A stretch of 64,000 bases of DNA, taken from assembly GCA_965250275.1 (NCBI GenBank), contig OZ252297.1, positions 4,278,001 through 4,342,000 of the forward strand, written 5' to 3'. Position numbers and translations under genes: made by a program. The notes beneath the pieces were generated by a model that saw nothing but the letters and a program-made list of their open reading frames with translations, was not told where the DNA came from and did no database searches. This document shows, one piece after another, positions 28,460-36,473 of the stretch (positions within the stretch are counted from its first letter, which is position 1; each line of letters starts with the position of its first letter). The DNA is from G965250275 sp965250275. GTDB lineage: Bacteria > Pseudomonadota > Alphaproteobacteria > Rhodobacterales > Rhodobacteraceae.

Positions 28460-30702
28460 TGGCACTGGACGCACAAAAGACCGTTTTCAATCAGATCGGG
28501 ACACGGCCCGACCGGCCGGACGGGCTGGACAAGGTCACCGGTCGCGCACGCTTTGGCGCGGATGCCACGGCGCCCGGCATGCTCTTTGCCGCCATTCTGC
28601 GCTCGCCCCATGCACATGCGAAGATCGTTCGCATCGACACCTCCAAGGCCGAGGCACTGAAGGGCGTCAAAGCTGTGGTCACCCGCGCCGACTTCGCAAC
28701 GGGTCTGGACGGTGAAAACTGGAACGTGCTAGAAAATGTCATGGCCGGCGAAAAGGTGCTCTACGACGGCCACGCCCTGGCCGCTGTTGCGGCCACGTCC
28801 GCTTTGACAGCGCGGGATGCAATCAAGCTGATCGATGTCGAATACGAAGTGCTGCCTCATGTCACCGACGTGGACAAGGCCATGGCTGACGACGCTCCGG
28901 TCATTCGCGAGGGCGCGGCTGACGGATCGGTGCCCGATGGGTTGCATCCCAACGTGGTGCGCTATCACGAAAGTGGTCATGGCGATGTGGAGGCCGGATT
29001 TGCCGATGCCGATCTGGTGATCGAAGACAGCTTTGTCACAGAAGCCACCCACCAGGGCTACATTGAACCGCATGCCTGCCTCGCCCAATTGGGCGGCGAC
29101 GGCAAGGGCGAGTTGTGGTGCTGCACGCAGGGCCATTGGAACGTGCAGAAGATCTGTGCCACCCTTTTGGGTATGGAAACAAGTCAGCTGCGCGTAACCG
29201 CTTCTGAGATCGGGGGCGGTTTCGGCGGGAAAACCACAGTGTTTATCGAACCGGTTGCCCTGGCGCTGGCGCGCAAAGCCAATCGCCCGGTGAAACTGGT
29301 GATGACCCGCTCCGAAGTGTTCCGTGCAACCGGGCCAACCTCTTCCACGTCGATGGATATCAAGATCGGCATGAAGAAGGACGGCACGATCACGGCTGCC
29401 CAAGGGGTCTTCCGCCTGCAGGGCGGCGCCTTTCCAGGAGCGCCGATGGAGTTCACGGCCATGTGCGCCTTTGCGCCCTATGCCCTGAAGAATGTTCATC
29501 AGGTCGGCTATGACGTGATTGCCAACCGGCCAAAACAGGCGGCCTATCGTGCACCGGGCTCACCCATGGCGGCCTTTGCGGTGGAATCCGTCATTGACGA
29601 GCTTTGCAACCAATTGGGTCTCGACCCAATTGACACCCGTCTGAAGAACGCATCGCGCGAAGGCACCAAGGCCAGCTATGGTCCGGCCTTCGAACGGATC
29701 GGGCTGGTCGAAACGCTTGAGGAAGCCAAGGCGCATCCGCACTACTCGACACCGTTGAAAGAAGGTCAGGGGCGCGGCATCTCTTGCGGGTTCTGGTTTA
29801 ACCACGGTGGCGAAACGGCGGTTTCTTTGGCGCTGAGCGAGGATGGCACGGCGCAGATCGCCGTCGGAACTCCGGATATCGGGGGATCCCGCGCGTCCAT
29901 GGCGCTCATGGCAGCCGAAGAGCTTGGTATTCCTTACGAGCACATTCGCTGCACCATCGCGGACACCGCAACACTGGGATACAACGAGGTCAGCCACGGA
30001 AGTCGGGTGACCTATGCCAGTGGTCTGGCCACCATCAAGGCCGCGCGAGACGCCGTCGAAAAGCTTTGTGCGCGCGCCGCGGCCAAGTGGGGCATTCCCG
30101 AGGACGCCGTCTATTGGGAGGATGGATGCGCCAAGCCCTCAGGTCCCAACGCCGGGGAGTTCGAACCCCTGAAGCTTGCCGAAATCACAGCAGATATGGG
30201 CGCAACCGGCGGTCCCATCGTGGGCCATTTCGAAGCCACACCTGAAGGCGCGGGCGTGAGTTTTGCCACGCATATCGTGGACGCCGAAGTGGATGCGGAA
30301 ACCGGTTCGACCCGTGTGACGCGTTACACCGTGGTGCAGGACGCCGGCAAAGCCATCCACCCGACATATGTGGAAGGTCAGTTCCAGGGCGGCGCCGCCC
30401 AGGGCATCGGCTGGGCGCTGAACGAGGAGTACATTTACGGGGATGATGGGCGACTACAGAATGCCGGGTTCCTGGACTATCGCATTCCGGTCGCATCGGA
30501 CCTGCCGATGATCGACACCGTGATTGTCGAGGTTCCCAACCCCGGACATCCGTACGGGGTGCGGGGTGTCGGGGAAACGTCAATCTGCCCGCCACTTGCA
30601 GCCATCGCCAATGCTGTCTCAGCCGCTGCCGGCGTCCGACTGCGTCAATTGCCGATGTCTCCGCCGCGTATCCTGGAGGCGCTGGAGGCTCAGCGTGGTT
30701 GA
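28459..30702 (+). CDS. Molybdopterin-binding large subunit of a xanthine-dehydrogenase-family hydroxylase
   Basis: 747 residues. Family start RPDGLDKVTGRARFGAD; cofactor motifs GGGFGGKTTVF and the catalytic Glu in RGVGETSICPP near the C-terminus. The active-site loop reads QAAYRAPGSPMAAFA. It has neither the AYxCSFR loop of form I CO dehydrogenase nor the GAGR type of form II, so this is not a CO dehydrogenase; it probably hydroxylates an N-heterocycle or oxidises an aldehyde. The 3' end overlaps a MoaD-like gene, which is unusual. Confidence 0.9.
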   Translation: MALDAQKTVFNQIGTRPDRPDGLDKVTGRARFGADATAPGMLFAAILRSPHAHAKIVRIDTSKAEALKGVKAVVTRADFATGLDGENWNVLENVMAGEKVLYDGHALAAVAATSALTARDAIKLIDVEYEVLPHVTDVDKAMADDAPVIREGAADGSVPDGLHPNVVRYHESGHGDVEAGFADADLVIEDSFVTEATHQGYIEPHACLAQLGGDGKGELWCCTQGHWNVQKICATLLGMETSQLRVTASEIGGGFGGKTTVFIEPVALALARKANRPVKLVMTRSEVFRATGPTSSTSMDIKIGMKKDGTITAAQGVFRLQGGAFPGAPMEFTAMCAFAPYALKNVHQVGYDVIANRPKQAAYRAPGSPMAAFAVESVIDELCNQLGLDPIDTRLKNASREGTKASYGPAFERIGLVETLEEAKAHPHYSTPLKEGQGRGISCGFWFNHGGETAVSLALSEDGTAQIAVGTPDIGGSRASMALMAAEELGIPYEHIRCTIADTATLGYNEVSHGSRVTYASGLATIKAARDAVEKLCARAAAKWGIPEDAVYWEDGCAKPSGPNAGEFEPLKLAEITADMGATGGPIVGHFEATPEGAGVSFATHIVDAEVDAETGSTRVTRYTVVQDAGKAIHPTYVEGQFQGGAAQGIGWALNEEYIYGDDGRLQNAGFLDYRIPVASDLPMIDTVIVEVPNPGHPYGVRGVGETSICPPLAAIANAVSAAAGVRLRQLPMSPPRILEALEAQRG

Positions 30703-30940
30703 GGTCAACCTATGGTCGGGCCTACGCGCGTTTGCAGATGGAAATGACAAGGTGGAGGTCGAGGCCTCCACCGTTGGTGAGGTTCTGCGCGAACTTGTGA
30801 AAGCCCATCCCGGTTTGCAGGGAACCATCGATGCCGGCGTTTCGGTTGCTGTGGACGGGAGGGTCATCGCCAACAGCCTGACCGAGCCCGTCCGACCGGA
30901 CAGCGAAGTCTACCTGATGCAACGGCTGAAAGGCGGCTAG
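30695..30940 (+). CDS. MoaD/ThiS-like small sulfur-carrier protein
   Basis: 81 residues from a GTG at 30695, with GGAGG 6 bases ahead; a longer frame exists but lies inside the large-subunit gene. Beta-grasp ubiquitin-like pattern: VEVNLWSGLRAFADG, VGEVLRELVKAHPGL, VAVDGRVI, and a C-terminal Gly-Gly (MQRLKGG), which in MoaD and ThiS is adenylated and thiocarboxylated. Its start overlaps the stop of the molybdenum-hydroxylase subunit, so it is probably made with that enzyme. It may supply sulfur for the cofactor or be a paralogue with a new role. The stop codon CTAG palindrome is shared with the ureohydrolase gene on the other strand. Confidence 0.82.
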   Translation: MVEVNLWSGLRAFADGNDKVEVEASTVGEVLRELVKAHPGLQGTIDAGVSVAVDGRVIANSLTEPVRPDSEVYLMQRLKGG

Positions 30941-31884
30941 GCCCGCGCGGTGACGCCCGGCAGGGCGCACAACATCTCGAACAACAGATTGGCCGCCAGA
31001 ACCGCAGTGGCACCGCTCTGGTCGTAGGGCGGTGACACTTCCACCAGATCGCAGCCCACTAGATTGAGCCCCGCGCAGCCTCGGACAATTTCCAATCCCT
31101 GCATCGATAACAATCCTCCGGGTTCCGCCGTGCCTGTCCCCGGCGCGACCGAAGGGTCAAACGCATCGATGTCAAAGCTCAGATAGACCGGTCCGTCGCC
31201 CATCTGAGATCGCACCTCCCCCATCAGTGGGGCGAGCGATTTGTACCAAAACTCTTCGGCCTGAACGACCCGAAAGCCCTGCTGTCGGGACCAGTCGAAA
31301 TCATCTGCCGCATAACCGGTGGTGCGCAACCCGATCTGCACCACCCGGTCGCAATCCAGCACACCATCTTCGGTCGCCCGGCGAAACGGCGTGCCATGCG
31401 CTATCTTTTCGCCAAACATTAGATCGTTGATGTCGGCATGTGCATCGACGTGCACGAGCCCCACCGGACCATGTTTTTTCGCCATCGCCCTCAGGATCGG
31501 ATAGGTCAGCGTATGATCGCCACCCAAAGCCAGAGGGATCGCGTCATGGGACAGAATGTCGTCATAGGCGCTTTCGATCAGGCGCACGCTCTCCTTCAGA
31601 TCGAAGGTGTCAATGGCCACGTCCCCGATATCGGCCACCTGCAAACTGTCGAAGGGCGATGCACGGGTCCACATGTTGTACGGCCGGATCATCGCGGATT
31701 CGGCCCGGATCTGGCGCGGCCCGAACCGGGTACCAGATCGATGGGACGTACCGATATCCATCGGTATGCCGACAAAGCAAGCATCAAGCCCTGCCGCCGT
31801 GTCCTGATGCGGTAGCCGCATCATCGTCGGCAATCCTGCGAACCGCGGCATATCGTTGCCACCGAGCGGTTGGTTAAAGGGCAT
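30937..31884 (-). CDS. Ureohydrolase (agmatinase/guanidino-acid hydrolase family)
   Basis: 315 residues. Mn ligands are all visible: GGDHTLTYP, VHVDAHADIND and SFDIDAFDPSVAPGTGT. The family cleaves guanidino compounds to urea and an amine: agmatine, guanidinobutyrate, guanidinopropionate or similar; the exact substrate cannot be set from sequence. CAGGAG precedes the ATG. It is the last gene of the leftward TRAP-transporter run, 69 bases after dctM, which suggests that the transported solute may be a guanidino compound or a product of one. Confidence 0.87.
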   Translation of the reverse strand: MPFNQPLGGNDMPRFAGLPTMMRLPHQDTAAGLDACFVGIPMDIGTSHRSGTRFGPRQIRAESAMIRPYNMWTRASPFDSLQVADIGDVAIDTFDLKESVRLIESAYDDILSHDAIPLALGGDHTLTYPILRAMAKKHGPVGLVHVDAHADINDLMFGEKIAHGTPFRRATEDGVLDCDRVVQIGLRTTGYAADDFDWSRQQGFRVVQAEEFWYKSLAPLMGEVRSQMGDGPVYLSFDIDAFDPSVAPGTGTAEPGGLLSMQGLEIVRGCAGLNLVGCDLVEVSPPYDQSGATAVLAANLLFEMLCALPGVTARA

Positions 31885-31953
31885 GGTCGGGCTCCTGTCT
31901 TTTCACCGGCCCATCAGGCCACGAAACGGCACGATCCGAAAGCCCGGATCCGT

Positions 31954-33228
31954 TCACCACTTGAACGGCAGATAAAGAGCGAGATCGGGGATCAGGTAGA
32001 GGATCACCACGGTCAGCAACATTAGGGCGAGAAAGGGTAAGACGCCCCGCGCCACATCCGACAGCGCCGCCTTCGCCACCGATAAGATCACATAAAGATT
32101 CAGCCCCACAGGCGGGGTGATCAGCGCGATCTCAACCATGATGACCATGTAGATGCCAAACCAGATCGGATCGAACCCCAACCCCATCGCGGCCGGCAGC
32201 AGCACCGGCGTCATGATAAGGATCATCGACAGGGCCTCGAAGACCAGTCCCATCAAGACAAGCACGGCGGACACCACCAGTATGAAGGCCAAAGGTCCGT
32301 CGATCGTATTGGCAATGAAGGCGGATATGTCCTGCGGTATGCGATAAAGCGCGATGGCTTTGCCAAAGACCTTTGCGCCGGCGACAATCAGTAGGATTGC
32401 CGTCGTTGTGATCGTAGACTCCATAACGGCCGCACAGAAATCGCGCCATGTCAGGGTTCGCAACCAGAAAGTGGTGATCAGCAACGCCGCCGCGAACCCG
32501 ACAGCGGCAGCCTCCGTCGGGGTGAATGCTCCGCTGTAAATGCCGCCGATCACCAGAGCAGCCAGCGCCACCGCCGGCAACGCGCGCCAGGAGGCCCACA
32601 TGCGCTGGCCCCAATCTGCTTTCTCCGACGGTTGGTGAGTGCCGGAGATGCGCGCGTGGATCATGGCGAACAAAACAAACAGCACGACAAGAACGATGCC
32701 GGGCCCCACGCCCGCGAGGAACAGGGCAATGACGGATTGCTCGGTCACAAACCCGTAGACGATCATGGGGATCGATGGTGGGATCAGGATGCCCAGCGTG
32801 CCGCCCGCGGCCAGCAAGCCGTAGACAAACCGCCGGTCATACCCGCGTGAGATCATTTCCGGGATGGCCACGGTCCCTATGGTGGCCGCCGTAGCCACCG
32901 ACGAGCCAGAAATGGCCGCAAAGAAGGCGCAGCTCAGTATTGTCGCCACCGCCAAACCGCCGGGCCAGTGCCCGACCCACGCCTGTGCAGCAGCAAAGAG
33001 ATCGCGTCCCACGCCCCCTTTGAGCAGAACATTTGACATCAGCAAGAACAACGGCACCGCCAACAGGATAAACCCGTCCAACGTCGACAGAATGGCTTGG
33101 GGTGCCATCAGGGGCGAGAAGCCTCCGGCCAGAAGCATACCCAATCCGACACCGCCCAGCGCAAAGGCCACTGGAACGCCCATCAGCAACAGCAGGAACA
33201 ACATGGCCAGAATGAGCAGAACCGTCAT
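31954..33228 (-). CDS. dctM: TRAP transporter large permease (DctM)
   Basis: 424 residues, about 12 to 13 membrane helices, typical DctM length. Family features include GVPVAFALGGVGLGM, a GSSVATAATIGTVAIPEM segment, LIPPSIPMIVYGF and ITPPVGLNLYV. With DctQ and the binding protein it imports an organic solute driven by a sodium gradient. ATGA overlap with the dctQ stop. Confidence 0.93.
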   Translation of the reverse strand: MTVLLILAMLFLLLLMGVPVAFALGGVGLGMLLAGGFSPLMAPQAILSTLDGFILLAVPLFLLMSNVLLKGGVGRDLFAAAQAWVGHWPGGLAVATILSCAFFAAISGSSVATAATIGTVAIPEMISRGYDRRFVYGLLAAGGTLGILIPPSIPMIVYGFVTEQSVIALFLAGVGPGIVLVVLFVLFAMIHARISGTHQPSEKADWGQRMWASWRALPAVALAALVIGGIYSGAFTPTEAAAVGFAAALLITTFWLRTLTWRDFCAAVMESTITTTAILLIVAGAKVFGKAIALYRIPQDISAFIANTIDGPLAFILVVSAVLVLMGLVFEALSMILIMTPVLLPAAMGLGFDPIWFGIYMVIMVEIALITPPVGLNLYVILSVAKAALSDVARGVLPFLALMLLTVVILYLIPDLALYLPFKW

Positions 33229-33734
33229 CTCGGCGCGCCGCCTTCAACTGACTTGCCAGACCCCCGCAGTTCCATCAGTTCCACAACGCCCTGAGCGGCC
33301 AGAAGGCCGAACCCAATCGGAACCGACAGCTCCGATATCCACACAGGAAGGTTCAGAAGCGAGCCAGTGGTGCGACCGCGCTGATAGCTGTCATAGAAGA
33401 TATCCCAGCCCCAAAACATCACAATCAGGCTGAAGGCAATCAAGAGCGCCAGCGATATCGCGGCACAGACCTGACGGGCACGGCGCGGCAACAACTCTGT
33501 CACCGCGTCGACCACAATGTGGCGCCTGATCCGCAGCACATATGCCATGGCCAGCAAACAGCCCCAGATCAGGCAAAGCTGGCTGAGTTCAGCGGCCCAG
33601 ATGGTGGGCTTCACAAAGAAATAGCGCGCCGCGACCTCGTAAGTCAGCATCGCGCCAGTCAGCGCCAGCAGGCCCGCCGCGACGGCGCCCGCATGGCGCG
33701 ATATCTTAGTGATCACATTCAATGCACTGGGCAA
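33225..33734 (-). CDS. dctQ: TRAP transporter small permease (DctQ)
   Basis: 169 residues with four predicted helices, the DctQ pattern (AAELSQLCLIWGCLLAMAYV, RRHIVVDAVTELLP). The start shown is a TTG; an in-frame GTG six codons later is equally possible, as neither has a strong ribosome site. It lies between the binding-protein gene (24 bases upstream) and dctM, which it overlaps. Confidence 0.88.
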   Translation of the reverse strand: MPSALNVITKISRHAGAVAAGLLALTGAMLTYEVAARYFFVKPTIWAAELSQLCLIWGCLLAMAYVLRIRRHIVVDAVTELLPRRARQVCAAISLALLIAFSLIVMFWGWDIFYDSYQRGRTTGSLLNLPVWISELSVPIGFGLLAAQGVVELMELRGSGKSVEGGAPR

Positions 33735-33758
33735 GCGCGCCGCACCCCGGACACAGAG

Positions 33759-34742
33759 TCAGTCAGACTTCGCCGCATCAAGAACGGTTTTTCCGACTTC
33801 CCCGGCGGAGGCGATGTACCCGTCATAGACGGGTTGCGCGACCGCCTGCCACGCTGCGAGATCTGCGTCGCTCAACTCTACAACCGTCATGCCGTTTTCG
33901 ATCGCCGCCGCGTAGGCATCGGCCTCGATCTGAGACATCCGATTGCGCACATCTTCCTGTGCGACTGCAGCGGCTGCGGTGATATGGGCGCGATTGCCTT
34001 CGGACAACGCGTTCCACCAGTCGGTGTTGACGACCACGACGAACTCAATATCCGCGTGATTGGTTTTGGTGATCGTGTCCATCACCTCCCATAGCTTTCG
34101 AGACTTCACACCGCTGACGCCGGTCATGCCCACATCCACGGTCCCGCGCTGATAGGCGAGATACTGCTCCGACCCCGAAATCAAGGTCGGTGCCCCGCCC
34201 GCCGCCGTGACAAAATCGCCGAGTGTTTTGCCGAAGACTCTGACCTTTTTGCCTTCCAGATCGGCCGGAGTGCGGATCGGTTCGTCGTTGGAGAGCATGA
34301 TGGCGCCGCCATAAGCCTGCCAGTAGAGAACCTGTCCTCCCGTGGCTGCGATCTCTGCTTCCAGCGCCGTGCGGATCGGCGATCCTTCGGCCACCGCAGC
34401 CCTTACCTTTTCTTCAGTGTTGAACAGGAAGGGCATGTAAAAGACGTCGACGGCGGGAGCGTCCCCGACGTAACGAGTCAGCGACGCAACGCCAGCCTCG
34501 ATTGATCCGGACCCGACCGCCGCAGGCACTTCCTTGTCTTTGTAAAGGGTTGCACTGTCATAGATTTCGACTTCGACCTCTCCAGCTGTCCTGCGTTCGA
34601 CTTCCTCCTTGAAGAGCACGAGGTTCTCACCCAGATGGCTGGTCAATGGCAGCTGCAGGGAAATGCGCATGGTTTCCTTTGCAGCGATTGGTCCCGCCAA
34701 GAGGCCGAGCAAAATCGCTCCGATGGCAATCAGTCGTTTCAT
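33759..34742 (-). CDS. dctP: TRAP transporter solute-binding protein (DctP family)
   Basis: 327 residues. Signal peptide ending AGPIAAKE; the DctP domain has LPLTSHLGENLVLFKEEVE, KVRVFGKTLGDFVTAAGG and the NTDWWNALSEG region. GAGGACACC precedes the ATG. Ligands of this family are mostly carboxylates, bound by a conserved Arg; the ligand here is not predictable, though the ureohydrolase downstream makes a guanidino acid worth testing. First gene of the leftward unit dctP-dctQ-dctM-ureohydrolase. Confidence 0.92.
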   Translation of the reverse strand: MKRLIAIGAILLGLLAGPIAAKETMRISLQLPLTSHLGENLVLFKEEVERRTAGEVEVEIYDSATLYKDKEVPAAVGSGSIEAGVASLTRYVGDAPAVDVFYMPFLFNTEEKVRAAVAEGSPIRTALEAEIAATGGQVLYWQAYGGAIMLSNDEPIRTPADLEGKKVRVFGKTLGDFVTAAGGAPTLISGSEQYLAYQRGTVDVGMTGVSGVKSRKLWEVMDTITKTNHADIEFVVVVNTDWWNALSEGNRAHITAAAAVAQEDVRNRMSQIEADAYAAAIENGMTVVELSDADLAAWQAVAQPVYDGYIASAGEVGKTVLDAAKSD

Positions 34743-34898
34743 GGTGTCCTCGCATCGTCAGAAAGAAGTTTGAGCCCCAAGGATAACCGATCGCAATTGC
34801 ATGGCAACTGGCTGGCGCGCCGGGCAAAGGAGCAAAGTCTTTGATTTCAGACAGCAGCTTGTTAGCCTGCCTGAGCATGTCGCCGCTCGGAGCATTCC

Positions 34899-35879
34899 AT
34901 GACCAAGCGCAATCCGCATCGCCCTTTTGAGCCCGACCCGGAGATGATGGCGCTGCGGCCAGAGATCACCGGGAACGAAATCAACGGGCTGGGTGAGGAT
35001 GAGGTCAGGCGCCCGACGATGGTGTACTGGGCCCCGGACCCTGACGATATCGCCTTTGGCGAAGTCCAGAGATGGTTCTACCGGCACGAACCCCCTGATC
35101 CGGTCCTCATGGCCGAACGCGAAAAGCGCCAGGCGATCCTAGAGGCACCACTGCCCGCGATCGCTCCCGACCGCGTGATCCGCAGCGCCGAAGACTGGAC
35201 GCAGGCATTGGATCAGTTTGTGACCGCGGGAGACTGCGAACGGGTTGGTGCCACCTTGATGCGGCCAGAGTGGGTGTTTGACCATCACGAAACCGCCCAC
35301 AAAACCGTGGTCATGTTGGGCGTGCAGCACAACTACGACAAACTGAAATCCGCGCCGGATCAGGTCGCTGGCGCAGATGTCACCCGACAGTATGGGCGTG
35401 CTGCTGCCGCCGCGAAGAAGGTTGCCGCATGGCTGCGCATCCAAGGTTGGGACGCCGAACCGGTGACTGGTCCCATGGTTGGCAAGATCCTGATGATCCC
35501 GCCTGCGCTCGAATGCGGGTTCGGCGAGTTGGGCAAACACGGGTCCCTGATCAACCCGGAGTTCGGATCCGCCTTTCGGCTGGGCGCAGTCCTGACAGAT
35601 GCACCGATGGCGCCCACCCCCAAACGCGCGTTCGGGGTCGACGATTTCTGCCAAAACTGCCGGGTCTGTGAAGACGCCTGTCCGCCCTTTGCCATTGGCC
35701 CGGACAAACAGACGGTCCGTGGCGAAACCAAATGGTACGTGGATTTTGACAAGTGCATCCCGTATTTTGCGGAAACATCCGGCTGCGCCATCTGCATCGC
35801 CGTGTGCCCATGGTCACGCCCCGGCGTCGGGCTCAACCTGGCGGCCAAGCTCGCAAGGCGGGCGGAACGGCAAAACTGA
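34899..35879 (+). CDS. Small soluble reductive-dehalogenase-like 4Fe-4S protein
   Basis: 326 residues, no signal peptide or membrane helix. The C-terminal part holds two ferredoxin-type clusters: CQNCRVCEDACP (CxxCxxCxxxCP) and a second set starting DKCIPYF with GCAICIAVCPW, the arrangement of reductive dehalogenases (RdhA) and relatives such as QueG. The middle (KTVVMLGVQHNYDKL, PPALECGFGELGKHGSL) resembles the cobamide-binding core of that superfamily. It is shorter than respiratory RdhA (about 450-500) and lacks the Tat signal and an RdhB anchor. It may reduce a halogenated or other activated compound with a corrinoid, or be a relative with a different reaction. Divergent from the TRAP operon. 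Confidence 0.78.
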   Translation: MTKRNPHRPFEPDPEMMALRPEITGNEINGLGEDEVRRPTMVYWAPDPDDIAFGEVQRWFYRHEPPDPVLMAEREKRQAILEAPLPAIAPDRVIRSAEDWTQALDQFVTAGDCERVGATLMRPEWVFDHHETAHKTVVMLGVQHNYDKLKSAPDQVAGADVTRQYGRAAAAAKKVAAWLRIQGWDAEPVTGPMVGKILMIPPALECGFGELGKHGSLINPEFGSAFRLGAVLTDAPMAPTPKRAFGVDDFCQNCRVCEDACPPFAIGPDKQTVRGETKWYVDFDKCIPYFAETSGCAICIAVCPWSRPGVGLNLAAKLARRAERQN

Positions 35880-35882
35880 CGC

Positions 35883-36473
35883 TCACCCTGCGGGCCACGA
35901 CCAGGGCCATCCCGCTCGCCGCGACTGTGCAAAATCCCTGATCTGCGATTGATGGTCCGACGTCAGGTCGATGTCGTCCCACCCGTTCATCAGTTTTCGA
36001 CGCTGAACGTGGCTAAGATCAAAGGGGACCGAATGCCGGTCCATGGAGATGGTCCCGTTCTCAAGGTCCACGTGCAAAGATGCCTTCTCCTCACCCAGCG
36101 TGGCCAGCAGGGCCTCCACGGTGTCCTCCGACACGCGGGCGGGCAACAGCCCATTGTTGACCGCATTCCCGGCAAAGATGTCCCCAAAGCTTGGCGCGAT
36201 CACGGTCCGGATCCCATAGTCTACAAGTGCATAAACTGCCGCCTCGCGCGACGATCCGCTGCCGAAGTTGCGTCGCGTGATCAAAACCGATGCAGTCGGG
36301 TGCCGGTTCAGTGGAAAGTCCTCCTGACCATCCCGCAAATCATGCAAAAGGTATCGGCCATACCCCTCGGCCCGAGGGGTCGACATGAACCTTGCCGGGA
36401 TCAGCTGATCGGTGTCGATGTTTTCGAAAGGCAACGCAATTGCGTGGCCCTTATGCTGTCGCCAACCCGCCAT
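35883..36473 (-). CDS. LeuD-like small subunit of an aconitase-family hydro-lyase
   Basis: 196 residues from the ATG at 36471-36473, overlapping the LeuC-like stop (TGATG). Typical LeuD layout: NIDTDQLIPARFM, the swivel-domain loop, and IAPSFGDIFAGNA. The loop that in isopropylmalate isomerase reads GCGSSREHAPWAL is GSGSSREAAVYAL here (residues 71-83), so the Cys, His, Pro and Trp are all changed, and the KQF after IIP is ARF. I infer a paralogue acting on another unsaturated or hydroxylated diacid (maleate, citraconate, dimethylmaleate type) rather than leucine synthesis. Confidence 0.85.
   Translation of the reverse strand: MAGWRQHKGHAIALPFENIDTDQLIPARFMSTPRAEGYGRYLLHDLRDGQEDFPLNRHPTASVLITRRNFGSGSSREAAVYALVDYGIRTVIAPSFGDIFAGNAVNNGLLPARVSEDTVEALLATLGEEKASLHVDLENGTISMDRHSVPFDLSHVQRRKLMNGWDDIDLTSDHQSQIRDFAQSRRAGWPWSWPAG

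Noticed and set aside
27120..30702. Carbon monoxide dehydrogenase (coxMSL)
   Set aside because: The large subunit lacks both the AYxCSFR and GAGR loops, so only the general hydroxylase family is supported.
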